A stretch of 7,308 bases of DNA from Caldilineaceae bacterium (GCA_024643705.1 JAHEML010000174.1:1-7308), one strand, 5' to 3'. Shown: positions 1 to 7,289, counted from the first letter of the stretch. Notes: generated by a model from the sequence alone, not told the origin. Numbers and translations are program-made.

Positions 1-1
1 G

Positions 2-1828
2 GCGTTGACAGTGGCGGCAACTGCTGCGTCAACTGCTGCGGCAAGTGTGGCGCTAACTGAAACTCTGCCCGTGTCAGAGACCATATCAGCGACCGCATCG
101 ACAACCGTGCCGGTGACCGCGTCAACATCCGTGCCGGTGACCAGTACCGAGACGCAAGCCCCAGCTACTGATAGCACCAGGGGTAGCACGTTTACGGATA
201 GCGAAGCATTGGCTTTGCTGCCCGTGTTGCTTCTTTCCAGCGAGCCAGCCGACGGCGCAGCCTGGCGCGGCGAACCAGTTGTCTTTACCTTCGACGCTGA
301 CCTGGCCCCGGCGAGTGTAGATGGTTTGACCGTTGACCCCACCGTGGGGGGTGCAGCGGCCGTCGATGGCGCGACCTTGACCTACACCCTGGCCGAGGCT
401 CCTCTGCCCGACACCCGCTACCATTTCATTCTTGGCTCACAGATCGTCTCCATCGACGGACGCCCCCTGGCCGACGAAATCAGCGTCGATCTGGTCAGCC
501 CGGCTCCCTTCCTGATCACCAGTACCCAGCCCAGCAACGACAGCGTCGACGTGGAAACCAACGTGCCCATTGTCGTCGTCTTTAACCAACCGGTTGTTCC
601 TCTGGGCGGCATCGACGACCAGGCAACCTTGCCCAACCCATTGGTCATCGAGCCAGCCGTGGCAGGGAGCGGTGTGTGGGTGAACACCAGCATCTACCGC
701 TTCCAGCCGAACAACGGGCTGGCTGGCGCAACCACCTACACTGTGCGGGTGGCTGGTGTGACCTCTCTGGCGGGCGATCCACTGGCGGTTGATCCCACCG
801 AATTCAGCTTCTCCACAGCCGCGCCCGTGGTCATCGGTTCCACACCCACAGGCCCAGACATGGCCCCCGACAGCGTGGTTACAGTTCAATTCAGCCAGGC
901 CATGGATCACCCAAGCACCGAGGCCGCTTTCAGCCTCATTCTCATGAGCGGCGACGGGCCAACCGTGGCCGGTTCGATTGCGTGGGATGCAGCGGGCGCG
1001 AGCATGACATTCACCCCGGATCAACCCCTGGAATTCGGCGAACTCTATGCGGTGATTGTCAGTCAGGATGCCCTCTCGTTCTCTGGCCTGGGCAATCTGC
1101 GGGACGAATGGCGCGAAAGTTTTCATGTGGTGGGTCTGCCCGGCATAGCCAGCACGGACCCCCAGGATGGTCGGGATGAAGTCTCACCAGAAACGGGGAT
1201 CACCGTCCGCTTCACGGGTATTTTGAGCATCACGACCGTGCTCAACAACGTGACCATCAGCCCGCCGGTTACCGACACCTCGGTCTACAGCTATTTCTCG
1301 CCCTACAGCAACGAGCTTTATTTGAACTGGGCTATGCAGCCCCGTAGCCAATACTCGGTCACCCTGGGTGGGGCCATCGCCGATCTGTATGGCAACACCA
1401 TGGGCAACGACTACATCGTCAGCTTCACCACCGGGGATCGGGCACCCACCGTGCAGTTGAATACGCCCCAGTTCACCCATTTCAGCGCCTACACCAACAC
1501 CCAAATCAGCATCTATTATCGCAACATGCCCAGCCTGGATGTTGCCCTCTACGGCCTACCCATCACCGAGGCCCTGCGTCTGCTCACCCAAGCCCCAAGA
1601 GTATCTTGTTTGGAAACGCAGCCTGCCAACCATGGCCGCTGTCAACGAATTGGGCCAAAACCTGATACCTCTTACCGACAACAAGGGCGAGCGTTTGCCC
1701 ACAGGCGTCTACCTGCTGCAAGTGGCTCTGCCCCCGTCGCCCGATCCCGACGCAGACCACTTTGCCCAGGCGATGATCGTCCTCAGCAACGACAATCTGC
1801 TGATCAAACGGGCAGGCCAGGGGGATAG
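2..1828 (+). CDS. N-terminal part of a bacterial alpha-2-macroglobulin family protein (5'-partial, frameshifted)
   Basis: This frame is open at the left edge, so the true start and any signal peptide or lipobox lie upstream; the TTG at 5 is probably internal. Counting from that codon, residues 1-65 are a Thr/Ser/Ala/Val-rich linker of the kind that tethers exported proteins to the envelope. Four Ig-like domains of the SbsA/Big_5 type follow at about 73-165, 168-272, 275-376 and 380-477. Each shows the P-x-D-G/N start, a V-x-F strand with an N/S-Q-P/A turn, and a late F-T/S-T end, as in FSFSTAAP and VSFTTGDRAP. From about 481 the macroglobulin part begins (ISIYYRN, LDVALYGLPI). Homology-like sequence stops near residue 529 (position 1591); the tail to the TAG at 1826-1828 is Arg/Gln/Pro-rich and out of frame. 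The real protein continues in the frame that ends at 5993. No cysteine occurs before the break. Family assignment is firm; exact domain limits are estimates. Confidence 0.85.
   Translation, partial: ALTVAATAASTAAASVALTETLPVSETISATASTTVPVTASTSVPVTSTETQAPATDSTRGSTFTDSEALALLPVLLLSSEPADGAAWRGEPVVFTFDADLAPASVDGLTVDPTVGGAAAVDGATLTYTLAEAPLPDTRYHFILGSQIVSIDGRPLADEISVDLVSPAPFLITSTQPSNDSVDVETNVPIVVVFNQPVVPLGGIDDQATLPNPLVIEPAVAGSGVWVNTSIYRFQPNNGLAGATTYTVRVAGVTSLAGDPLAVDPTEFSFSTAAPVVIGSTPTGPDMAPDSVVTVQFSQAMDHPSTEAAFSLILMSGDGPTVAGSIAWDAAGASMTFTPDQPLEFGELYAVIVSQDALSFSGLGNLRDEWRESFHVVGLPGIASTDPQDGRDEVSPETGITVRFTGILSITTVLNNVTISPPVTDTSVYSYFSPYSNELYLNWAMQPRSQYSVTLGGAIADLYGNTMGNDYIVSFTTGDRAPTVQLNTPQFTHFSAYTNTQISIYYRNMPSLDVALYGLPITEALRLLTQAPRVSCLETQPANHGRCQRIGPKPDTSYRQQGRAFAHRRLPAASGSAPVARSRRRPLCPGDDRPQQRQSADQTGRPGG
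18..41 (+). repeat. Two tandem 12-base units in the Thr/Ala linker
   Basis: CAACTGCTGCGT at 18-29 is followed directly by CAACTGCTGCGG at 30-41, with 11 of 12 bases identical. They encode part of the Ala/Thr/Ser linker before the Ig-like domains. The likely origin is local duplication within a low-complexity stalk. Confidence 0.6.
91..138 (+). repeat. Two tandem 24-base units encoding TASTTVPV / TASTSVPV
   Basis: The units at 91-114 and 115-138 match at 21 of 24 bases. In the coding frame they give the eight-residue repeats TASTTVPV and TASTSVPV. The next codons (ACC AGT ACC GAG) look like the decayed start of a third unit. The repeat belongs to the extended Thr/Ser/Pro stalk and may vary in copy number between strains. 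Confidence 0.65.
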
Positions 1829-4800
1829 CCTTGTCTGGCAGACCGACCTGGCAACAGGCGTGCCTATGGCCGAGCAGCCATTGGTTTTTTGGGAAGAAGG
1901 CCAGGAGATCGGACGCGGGCTGACCAATGAAGATGGCTTGGCATCGGCTCCTCTGGCGGTCAATGCCGACCAGCCCTGGCTGCCTGTTATTGCCATCAGC
2001 GGTGAGCCGGGCGACGAACACTTCGCCCTCACTTCGTCCGCCTGGGAAGAAGGCATTGCCGCCTGGCAGTGGGGCCTGAGCACATCACCCATCGGCGACG
2101 AAGTTCGCAGCGCCTTTTACACGGATCGGCCCATCTATCGCCCTGGCCAGACAGTCTATTGGAAAGGGATTGTGCGTTTGGTGGCCGACAATGCCTACAC
2201 CCTGCCCCCGGCGGGGATGCTCGTTTGGGTCATTATCCGCGACGACCGGGGCAACGTGCTGGTGGAACGGGAATTCCCCGTTAACGAGCACGGCACTGTC
2301 AACGGGGAACTGCTCCTGGCCGATGCCGCGGTAACCGGCTACTACGGGCTGGAGGTGCGCATCCCGCTCTCTGGGGATCGCTCGGCCTATGGTGGCACAA
2401 GCTTCCAGGTGGCCGAATACCGTGCCCCCGAATTTGAGATCAGCGTGGACAGCGAGCAACCTGCCTACGTACAAGGCGAGACGGTGCAGATTTCCGTCCA
2501 GGCCAGCTACTTCAGCGGTGGCCCCTTGGCCGATGCCCCAGTCACCTGGCGGCTGCTGGCCGAACCCTATATCCACTTCTGGTCGGATGCCCCTAACGGG
2601 CGCTACTTCAGCTTCGAGCCGGTGGAACTGGACGATCAGAGCAGCAACCCCTTTGGCAGCTTCCCCGGCGGGTTGGTGCAAGAGGGCGAAGGTGTCACCG
2701 ACGCCGACGGACAGATGGTCATCGACGTCCCCGCCGAGTTGGCCCAGGCAAGCCGCAGCCAGACGTGGACCTTCGACGCCACTGTGCAGAGTCCATCCAA
2801 CCAGTTTGTCAGCGGACGGGTCAGCGTACCCGTCCACCGCAGCAACCTCTACATTGGTGTCAGCCCGCGGGACTATGTGGGCGTGGCCGGAACCGAGATG
2901 GGCTTCGATCTGGTCAGCCTGACGCCAGACAACCTCCCGGTGACCGACGCCGCCCTGGATGTGATCGTCTACGATTACCGCTGGAACAGTGTCTATGCCC
3001 AAGCTGCTGATGGTTCGTACTATTGGGAAACCAGCGTGGAGAAAAGTGCCATCTTCACAGGCACGGCTGCAACCGACGTCAATGGCGCAGGCGAATTGCT
3101 ATGGACGCCGGAGACAGGCGGCCAATATCTCGTCAGCCTTTCTGGAGAGGACGACCAGGGCAACCCAACCAGCAGTGCCATCTTCGTCTGGGTGAGCAAC
3201 GGGGATCAGGGTTTTGTGGCCTGGCCCCGCGAGAACAACGATCGGCTGGAACTGGTGGCCGACAAAAAGAGCTACGCACCCGGCGATACCGCCAAGATCC
3301 TCGTTCCCAGCCCCTTTGCTGGCCCGGTCTATGCCCTGATCACCCTGGAACGGGGCGGCATTCTGGAGCGCAACGTAGTGGTGTTGGAGGGCAATAGCGA
3401 AACCTTGGAAATCCCCATCACATCCGACCACATCCCCAACCTCTATGTAAGTGTGGTGCTGATCAAGGGTGTAGACGAGACCAATCCCACCCCGGCCATG
3501 CGGGTAGGCTACCTGCTCCTGCCGGTGGATGCTGGCGAAAAAGAACTTTCTATCGAGATAACGACCGATGCCCCCGACACAAGTGCCAGCGTGCGTCCGG
3601 GCGACACCGTCGAATATAGCCTCACCGTCACCGATCACGCTGGTGTGCCTGTGGCTGGGGCAGAGTTGAGCGCGGCCCTGGTAGACAAGGCCGTGCTGAG
3701 CCTGGCCATGGGCGACAATCGCGCGCTGATCGACCAGTTCTATTACCAATTGCCCCTGGGCGTGACGACCGGCGCGCTGCTCACCATCAACCAAGATCGG
3801 CTCAACCAACAGTTGAGCGAAGGCGGCAAAGGTGGTGGCGGCGGCGGTGGCCCTGGCTCACTCACCCTGCGCCAGAACTTCGCCGACCTGGCGGCCTGGC
3901 GAGCAACACTGGTGACCGATGTGGATGGCACGGCCACCTTCAGCGTTACCTTGCCCGGTAACCTGACCACTTGGCGGCTGGCTGTACGCGCTGTCAGCGA
4001 CGAAACCCAGGTGGGCGATGCCTTCCATGATCTCACCGCCACCAAGGAACTGCTGCTGCGCCCCATTTTGCCCCGCTTCTTCACGGCCGGGGATCGGGTG
4101 CGTGTGGGTGTGCTGGCCCAAAACACCACCAGTAATGATCTGGGTGATGTGACCATTTCGATTTCTGTCACCGGCGCGGATTTTGTGGGCGGCAACGAGG
4201 CCCAAATTGAAGCGTTGGGCGTGGGTGGGCAGGCCGAAATCTACCGGGTGATCCAGGTGGGCCAAGAGGCGAACAGCGTCGAGTTCGTCTTTGCGGCCAA
4301 GGCAGCTGACGCTGACGATGCGGTCAAACTCACCCTGCCTGTGCTGCGTTACGAGACACCGGAAATTGTCGGTACTTCGGGGGTTGTCCCTGGGGCTGGG
4401 CGGCTGGAAGCCATTCGGGTTCCCGCGGCGGCTACCGAAAGCGGTGAATTGGATGTGGTTGTCGAGCCGAGCCTGGCCGCGGGCATGCTGGATGGGCTGG
4501 ACTATCTCAAGCACTACCCCTACGAATGCGTCGAGCAGACCGTGAGCCGCTTCTTGCCCAATCTGGTCACCGCGCTGGCGCTGCAACGGCTGGATGTGGA
4601 CAACCCAGAATTGCAGGCCGAATTGGACGAGCAACTGAGCGTGGGTCTGCAAAAGCTGATCAATTGGCAGAACCCGGACGGGGGCTGGGGCTGGTGGTCG
4701 AACCTGATGAGCGATCGATACATCACAGGCTACGTGTTGTGGAGTCTGTGGACAGCCCAGCAAGCGGGGTACACGGTTCCCGACAACACCCTGGCCGATG

Positions 4801-5993
4801 GCATCTTCTTTCTGGAGCAGCGGTGGGTTGCGCCGTCCGAGGCAGAAAATTGGTACGATCTCAACCAGATGGCCTTTGCCCACTTTGTGCTGGCCGAGAT
4901 GGGCGAGGGCGACCCAGGGCGCATGAGCACCCTCTACGACGAGCGGGAGCGGATGGACATCTACGGCCAGGCATTGCTGGCATTGGCCCTGGCAAAAATC
5001 GACACCAAGGGGATCGATGGTCGGGTGCAGAGCCTGCTGGACAACATCGCCGGGCAGGTCCACCTATCGGCCAGTGGCGCGCACTGGGAAGAGGGAGAGA
5101 CCGATTGGTGGTCGATGAACACGGATCTGCGCACCACGGCCATTGTGCTCCACGCCTTTAACCACCTGCGCCCGGATGATCCGATCCTGCCCCAGGCTGT
5201 GCGTTGGCTGATGAACGCGCGCCAGAGTGGGCGCTGGTCCACAACCCAGGAGAATAGCTGGTCGATCATCGCTCTGACGGGGTGGATGGAGAATAGCGGC
5301 GAACTGGCGGGGGATTATGACTGGCAGGTGACGTTGAATGGGGCGCGGCTGGGCGCAGACACGGTAGAGCGGGGGAATGTGGGCGATGCGGTTGCCCTGC
5401 GTGCCTCGGTGGCCGATCTTCTGCGCCACCAGTCAAATGCCCTGGAATTCAGCCGCAGCAATGACAGCGGACAGATGTACTACACCGCGCACCTGCGCTA
5501 CTACCTGGACGCAACGGCGATCGCGGCGAGAGATCGGGGGTTGGTGGTCAGCCGCCGCATCTATGCCGCCGATGGTACGCCCGTATCCAGCGCGGCTGTG
5601 GGCGATGTTCTCAGTGTCACTGTTAGCCTGAATGTGCCGACAGATTCCCACTTTCTGCTGCTGGAAGTGCCGATTCCTGCTGGCACAGAAGCAATCGACC
5701 CGGCGTTGGCAACCACCAGCAACGAGTTTGGTGGGCCAGACTTTGGCATAGCTGGAGTCACTGCTGATCAACAATTCTGGTGGCGCTATTGGGTTCCCAC
5801 CCATACCGACATCCGGGATGAAAAGGTGGCACTCTTCGCCGATTTTCTGGCGGCAGGCAGCTACGACTACACCTTCCAGGTGCGGGCGGCCATGCCCGGC
5901 GAATACCGGGTCTTGCCCGCCCAGGCCGAGCTGATGTACTTTGCCGATGTTTGGGGGCGTAGTGGCGGCGAACTCTTCACGGTGACGGAGTAA
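1539..5993 (+). CDS. Bacterial alpha-2-macroglobulin, main body with thioester domain (frameshifted from the upstream part)
   Basis: This is a secreted macroglobulin homologous to E. coli YfhM and complement C3. In this family protease cleavage triggers covalent capture through a Cys-Gln thioester. The first 18 codons from the ATG at 1539 are an out-of-frame shadow of the upstream part; real coding starts near residue 19-21 (position 1593-1601). In order: a bMG3-like domain (about 40-165); an MG2-type domain with YTDRPIYRPGQTV (194-206); further MG domains (290-565); a bait-region-like domain (570-725); a glycine-rich linker (762-773); the A2M domain with LTTWRLAVRAVS (809-820); a thioester domain with YPYECVEQT (993-1001), DGGWGWW (1047-1053) and GRWSTTQ (1231-1237); and a C-terminal bMG10-like domain ending with a YFADVWGRSGG signature. 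C997 is the only cysteine after the break. No pbpC-like partner follows within the window. Role is known from the family; the substrate is unknown. An ATG at 1632 could be called as a start instead, but homology runs through it. Confidence 0.9.
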   Translation: MLPSTAYPSPRPCVCSPKPQEYLVWKRSLPTMAAVNELGQNLIPLTDNKGERLPTGVYLLQVALPPSPDPDADHFAQAMIVLSNDNLLIKRAGQGDSLVWQTDLATGVPMAEQPLVFWEEGQEIGRGLTNEDGLASAPLAVNADQPWLPVIAISGEPGDEHFALTSSAWEEGIAAWQWGLSTSPIGDEVRSAFYTDRPIYRPGQTVYWKGIVRLVADNAYTLPPAGMLVWVIIRDDRGNVLVEREFPVNEHGTVNGELLLADAAVTGYYGLEVRIPLSGDRSAYGGTSFQVAEYRAPEFEISVDSEQPAYVQGETVQISVQASYFSGGPLADAPVTWRLLAEPYIHFWSDAPNGRYFSFEPVELDDQSSNPFGSFPGGLVQEGEGVTDADGQMVIDVPAELAQASRSQTWTFDATVQSPSNQFVSGRVSVPVHRSNLYIGVSPRDYVGVAGTEMGFDLVSLTPDNLPVTDAALDVIVYDYRWNSVYAQAADGSYYWETSVEKSAIFTGTAATDVNGAGELLWTPETGGQYLVSLSGEDDQGNPTSSAIFVWVSNGDQGFVAWPRENNDRLELVADKKSYAPGDTAKILVPSPFAGPVYALITLERGGILERNVVVLEGNSETLEIPITSDHIPNLYVSVVLIKGVDETNPTPAMRVGYLLLPVDAGEKELSIEITTDAPDTSASVRPGDTVEYSLTVTDHAGVPVAGAELSAALVDKAVLSLAMGDNRALIDQFYYQLPLGVTTGALLTINQDRLNQQLSEGGKGGGGGGGPGSLTLRQNFADLAAWRATLVTDVDGTATFSVTLPGNLTTWRLAVRAVSDETQVGDAFHDLTATKELLLRPILPRFFTAGDRVRVGVLAQNTTSNDLGDVTISISVTGADFVGGNEAQIEALGVGGQAEIYRVIQVGQEANSVEFVFAAKAADADDAVKLTLPVLRYETPEIVGTSGVVPGAGRLEAIRVPAAATESGELDVVVEPSLAAGMLDGLDYLKHYPYECVEQTVSRFLPNLVTALALQRLDVDNPELQAELDEQLSVGLQKLINWQNPDGGWGWWSNLMSDRYITGYVLWSLWTAQQAGYTVPDNTLADGIFFLEQRWVAPSEAENWYDLNQMAFAHFVLAEMGEGDPGRMSTLYDERERMDIYGQALLALALAKIDTKGIDGRVQSLLDNIAGQVHLSASGAHWEEGETDWWSMNTDLRTTAIVLHAFNHLRPDDPILPQAVRWLMNARQSGRWSTTQENSWSIIALTGWMENSGELAGDYDWQVTLNGARLGADTVERGNVGDAVALRASVADLLRHQSNALEFSRSNDSGQMYYTAHLRYYLDATAIAARDRGLVVSRRIYAADGTPVSSAAVGDVLSVTVSLNVPTDSHFLLLEVPIPAGTEAIDPALATTSNEFGGPDFGIAGVTADQQFWWRYWVPTHTDIRDEKVALFADFLAAGSYDYTFQVRAAMPGEYRVLPAQAELMYFADVWGRSGGELFTVTE
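1590..1598 (+). other. Frameshift junction within the A2M gene
   Basis: A2M-like protein sequence runs in the first frame up to LRLLTQ (CAA at 1589-1591) and resumes one base further on in the next frame at QEYLVWKRSLP (from 1596). The run CCCC at 1593-1596 lies at the switch. Deleting one C gives the continuous reading LLTQAQEYLVWKR without any stop. Sequence on each side of the junction looks normal for the family, and the out-of-frame tails (Arg/Gln/Pro-rich, cysteine-containing) do not. This supports a 1-base insertion, either as an error or as a real mutation. The precise base cannot be fixed from one sequence. In related proteins, as I recall them, this interdomain stretch is somewhat longer, so a small deletion plus shift is also possible. 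Confidence 0.8.
3822..3857 (+). repeat. Glycine-rich linker (poly-Gly) in the A2M
   Basis: Twelve codons encode GGKGGGGGGGPG, built from GGC and GGT codons with one AAA and one CCT. It sits between the bait-region-like domain and the A2M domain. It probably acts as a flexible hinge near the site where cleavage is sensed. I recall similar glycine runs in related large bacterial A2Ms. The codon repetition makes the length prone to slippage. Confidence 0.75.
4527..4538 (+). other. Thioester motif CVEQ codons of the A2M
   Basis: The codons TGC GTC GAG CAG encode Cys-Val-Glu-Gln within YPYECVEQT. This matches the C-x-E-Q signature of thioester-containing macroglobulins and complement proteins, where Cys and Gln side chains condense into a reactive thioester. 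Aromatic residues just before it (Tyr993, Tyr995) are typical of bacterial members. The motif is intact, so the domain would be chemically competent if the full protein is made. Confidence 0.9.
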
Positions 5994-6020
5994 GATTCGC
6001 ACGCCGGACTCCTAGGAAGG

Positions 6021-6043
6021 GGTCGAACCTTTTTGGTTCAACC
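6021..6043 (+). terminator. Stem-loop after the A2M gene, possible transcription terminator
   Basis: The arms GGTCGAACC (6021-6029) and GGTTCAACC (6035-6043) pair over nine positions with a single C/A mismatch, around a TTTTT loop. The hairpin lies 28 bases after the A2M stop and ahead of the next gene. There is no T-run after the 3' arm, so it is not a classical intrinsic terminator; it could act with a factor or as an mRNA 3'-end stabiliser. Position and pairing are seen; function is inferred. Confidence 0.45.
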
Positions 6044-6064
6044 GGATTTCAGGTGGTCGGCCAG

Positions 6065-6077
6065 GTGCGTAACGCAC
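6065..6077. promoter_or_regulatory. Perfect 6-bp inverted repeat, possible operator before the NIPSNAP gene
   Basis: GTGCGT (6065-6070) and ACGCAC (6072-6077) are perfect reverse complements separated by one A. The site lies 57 bases upstream of the next start codon, where a repressor or activator could bind. No promoter with good -35 and -10 boxes could be placed with confidence around it; TATTTT at 6082-6087 and AATACT at 6103-6108 are only weak -10-like matches. A short dyad of this size can also occur by chance. Confidence 0.3.
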
Positions 6078-6123
6078 ACACTATTTTCACGATGAAGTAC
6101 CCAATACTGTTTCAACCAACACC

Positions 6124-6129
6124 AAGGAG
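6124..6129 (+). promoter_or_regulatory. Ribosome binding site of the NIPSNAP gene
   Basis: AAGGAG at 6124-6129 is a near-complete Shine-Dalgarno sequence five bases before the ATG at 6135. It fixes that start. A second ATG at 6130-6132 is too close to the site and out of frame. Confidence 0.85.
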
Positions 6130-6134
6130 ATGAC

Positions 6135-6455
6135 ATGCTCTACGAACTGCGGATGTACGAGTGCCAACCGGGTCAGCGAGAAAACTGGGTAAAGTATATG
6201 GAAGAGGAGATCATCCCCTTTCAGGTGTCCAAAGGTATGGTGATCGTGGCCTCTTTTACCGACGAACAAGACCCCAATCTCTACGTCTGGATGCGCCGGT
6301 TTGTGGACGAAGCTGAGCGGGTGCAACTCTACGAAGCCGTCTATCAATCCGACCACTGGAAGAATAATCTGGCCCCCCGTAACCCGTCGATGATTGTGCG
6401 GGAGACCATCAAGGTGCTGCGTCTGAACCCCACAGCCAAATCGGTGCTGCAATAG
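6135..6455 (+). CDS. NIPSNAP family protein
   Basis: This 106-residue protein has the single ferredoxin-like alpha/beta fold expected of bacterial NIPSNAP proteins, which are usually about 100 residues long and probably dimerise. Visible features are the N-terminal strand LYELRMYECQPGQ (Y-E-L-R-x-Y followed by P-G), a central strand pair around VIVASFTDEQDPNLYVWMRRF, and a helix DEAERVQLYEAVYQSDHW matching the family's acidic-x-x-x-R start and D/S-x-W end. No signal peptide, membrane segment or cysteine pair is seen (one Cys at residue 10), so it is probably cytoplasmic. The biochemical role of the family in bacteria is not settled; members often sit beside metabolic enzymes. Separated from the A2M by 141 bases containing a hairpin, it is probably its own transcription unit. 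It converges on the SDR gene with 4 bases between stops. Family call firm, function unknown. Confidence 0.88.
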   Translation: MLYELRMYECQPGQRENWVKYMEEEIIPFQVSKGMVIVASFTDEQDPNLYVWMRRFVDEAERVQLYEAVYQSDHWKNNLAPRNPSMIVRETIKVLRLNPTAKSVLQ

Positions 6456-6459
6456 GCTG

Positions 6460-7266
6460 CTACCAGAGGGTATACCCACCATCCACAGTCATGTCGTGGC
6501 CGGTCATTGCATCCGACGCGGGCGCGGCCAGATAGACCACAGCGCCCTGCAACTCGGCAACTTCCACCATGCGGCCAGTCGGCGACAGCTCCATCCACCG
6601 GGGCATCACCGACTGGCCCAGGGGCGTTTCCAGCAGATCATCCACCAGCGCAGTGCGGGTGTAGCCGGGGCTGATACAGTTGACCCGCACGCCTCGTGTA
6701 ACCCACTCGGCGGCCAGACTCTTGGTCAAATGCACCACCCCGGCCTTGGACGCGTTGTAGGCGGCCTGATTTTGGGGCGTGTTGACAATGCTGGCCGACA
6801 TGGACGCAGTGTTGATGATCTTGCCGTAGCCCGCCGCCAACATCACTTTGGCCTCGGCCTGGGCACAGGCAAAGACAGCGGTCAGGTTGAGATCGATCAC
6901 CCGTCGCCAGTCGTCCAGGGGCATTGTCTCCGCGTCGGCCCACAGCCCCATCCCCGCGTTGTTTACCCCAATGGTCAAACTACCCCAGTGCCCCACCACG
7001 GTGGAAACCATGCGGTCTACCTGGGTTTCGTCGGTCACGTCGGCTTGGAGGGCAAGGGCATCGATCCCTTTGTCCGTCAACTCCTGGGCCACTGTCTCGG
7101 CTCGACTGCCCACCAAATCCACCACAGCCACCCGCGCACCCGCCTCACCTAGTCCGTGGGCATAGCCCCGGCCAATGCCCTGACCGCTTCCGGTCACCAG
7201 GGCCACCCGGCCATCCAGCTTGAAACGGTCCAGAATCGCCGGGCCGGTGATGATTGGATCGGGCAT
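6460..7266 (-). CDS. Short-chain dehydrogenase/reductase (classical SDR, polyol dehydrogenase-like)
   Basis: This is a complete 268-residue NAD(P)-dependent oxidoreductase of the classical SDR family (usual length about 250-270). Motifs, in order: cofactor-binding TGSGQGIG (25-32); Asp50 at the end of the second strand, favouring NAD(H) over NADP(H); Asp76 for adenine contact; NNAG (102-105); catalytic Asn127; catalytic Ser155 (Ser157 is an alternative); YxxxK as Tyr170 and Lys174; PGYTRT (200-205) after the active site; and the DGGYTLW C-terminus. The stretch TASMSASIVNTPQNQAAYNASKAGV closely resembles, from memory, fungal sorbose/sorbitol and arabinitol dehydrogenases, which suggests a sugar or sugar-alcohol substrate. 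SDR substrates cannot be fixed from sequence alone. No signal peptide, so cytoplasmic. The ATG start is supported by AAAGGAG six bases upstream. No partner gene on this strand is visible. Confidence 0.93.
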   Translation of the reverse strand: MPDPIITGPAILDRFKLDGRVALVTGSGQGIGRGYAHGLGEAGARVAVVDLVGSRAETVAQELTDKGIDALALQADVTDETQVDRMVSTVVGHWGSLTIGVNNAGMGLWADAETMPLDDWRRVIDLNLTAVFACAQAEAKVMLAAGYGKIINTASMSASIVNTPQNQAAYNASKAGVVHLTKSLAAEWVTRGVRVNCISPGYTRTALVDDLLETPLGQSVMPRWMELSPTGRMVEVAELQGAVVYLAAPASDAMTGHDMTVDGGYTLW

Positions 7267-7272
7267 GGTTTT

Positions 7273-7279
7273 CTCCTTT
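7273..7279 (-). promoter_or_regulatory. Ribosome binding site of the SDR gene
   Basis: Read on the - strand this is AAAGGAG, six bases before the ATG whose complement is at 7264-7266. It settles the start codon of the dehydrogenase. Confidence 0.85.
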
Positions 7280-7289
7280 GCGGTGAATA

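Noticed and set aside
1589..1600. Programmed ribosomal frameshift at the A2M junction
   Set aside because: The zero-frame codons are CAA GCC CCA AGA. There is no A/T heptamer, no slow stop codon next to the site, and the tRNAs on GCC or CCA would pair poorly after a +1 slip. An indel is simpler.
2085..3002. Long - strand open frame of about 305 codons opposite the A2M MG domains
   Set aside because: Low-complexity composition without domain motifs or a convincing ribosome binding site; a shadow of the + strand gene.
3858..5063. Long - strand open frame of about 400 codons opposite the A2M thioester region
   Set aside because: Its translation is rich in His/Gln/Pro/Arg with no recognisable domain, and it lies opposite a firmly assigned gene. 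It is a by-product of GC-rich codon use.
6010..6017. Eight-base palindrome TCCTAGGA
   Set aside because: Too short to separate from chance, and no companion site is seen.
6023..6046. tRNA-like T-arm around TCGAACC and GGTTCAACC
   Set aside because: No anticodon arm, D arm or acceptor stem can be folded around it; only a single hairpin is present.
6109..6117. GTTTCAACC as a second copy of the GGTTCAACC hairpin arm (6035-6043)
   Set aside because: Eight of nine bases match, but no pairing partner is found nearby, so it is likely chance.
6496..7152. + strand open frame of about 218 codons opposite the SDR gene
   Set aside because: The - strand frame carries every SDR motif and a proper ribosome binding site; the + strand frame is His/Gly/Gln-rich with no recognisable domain.
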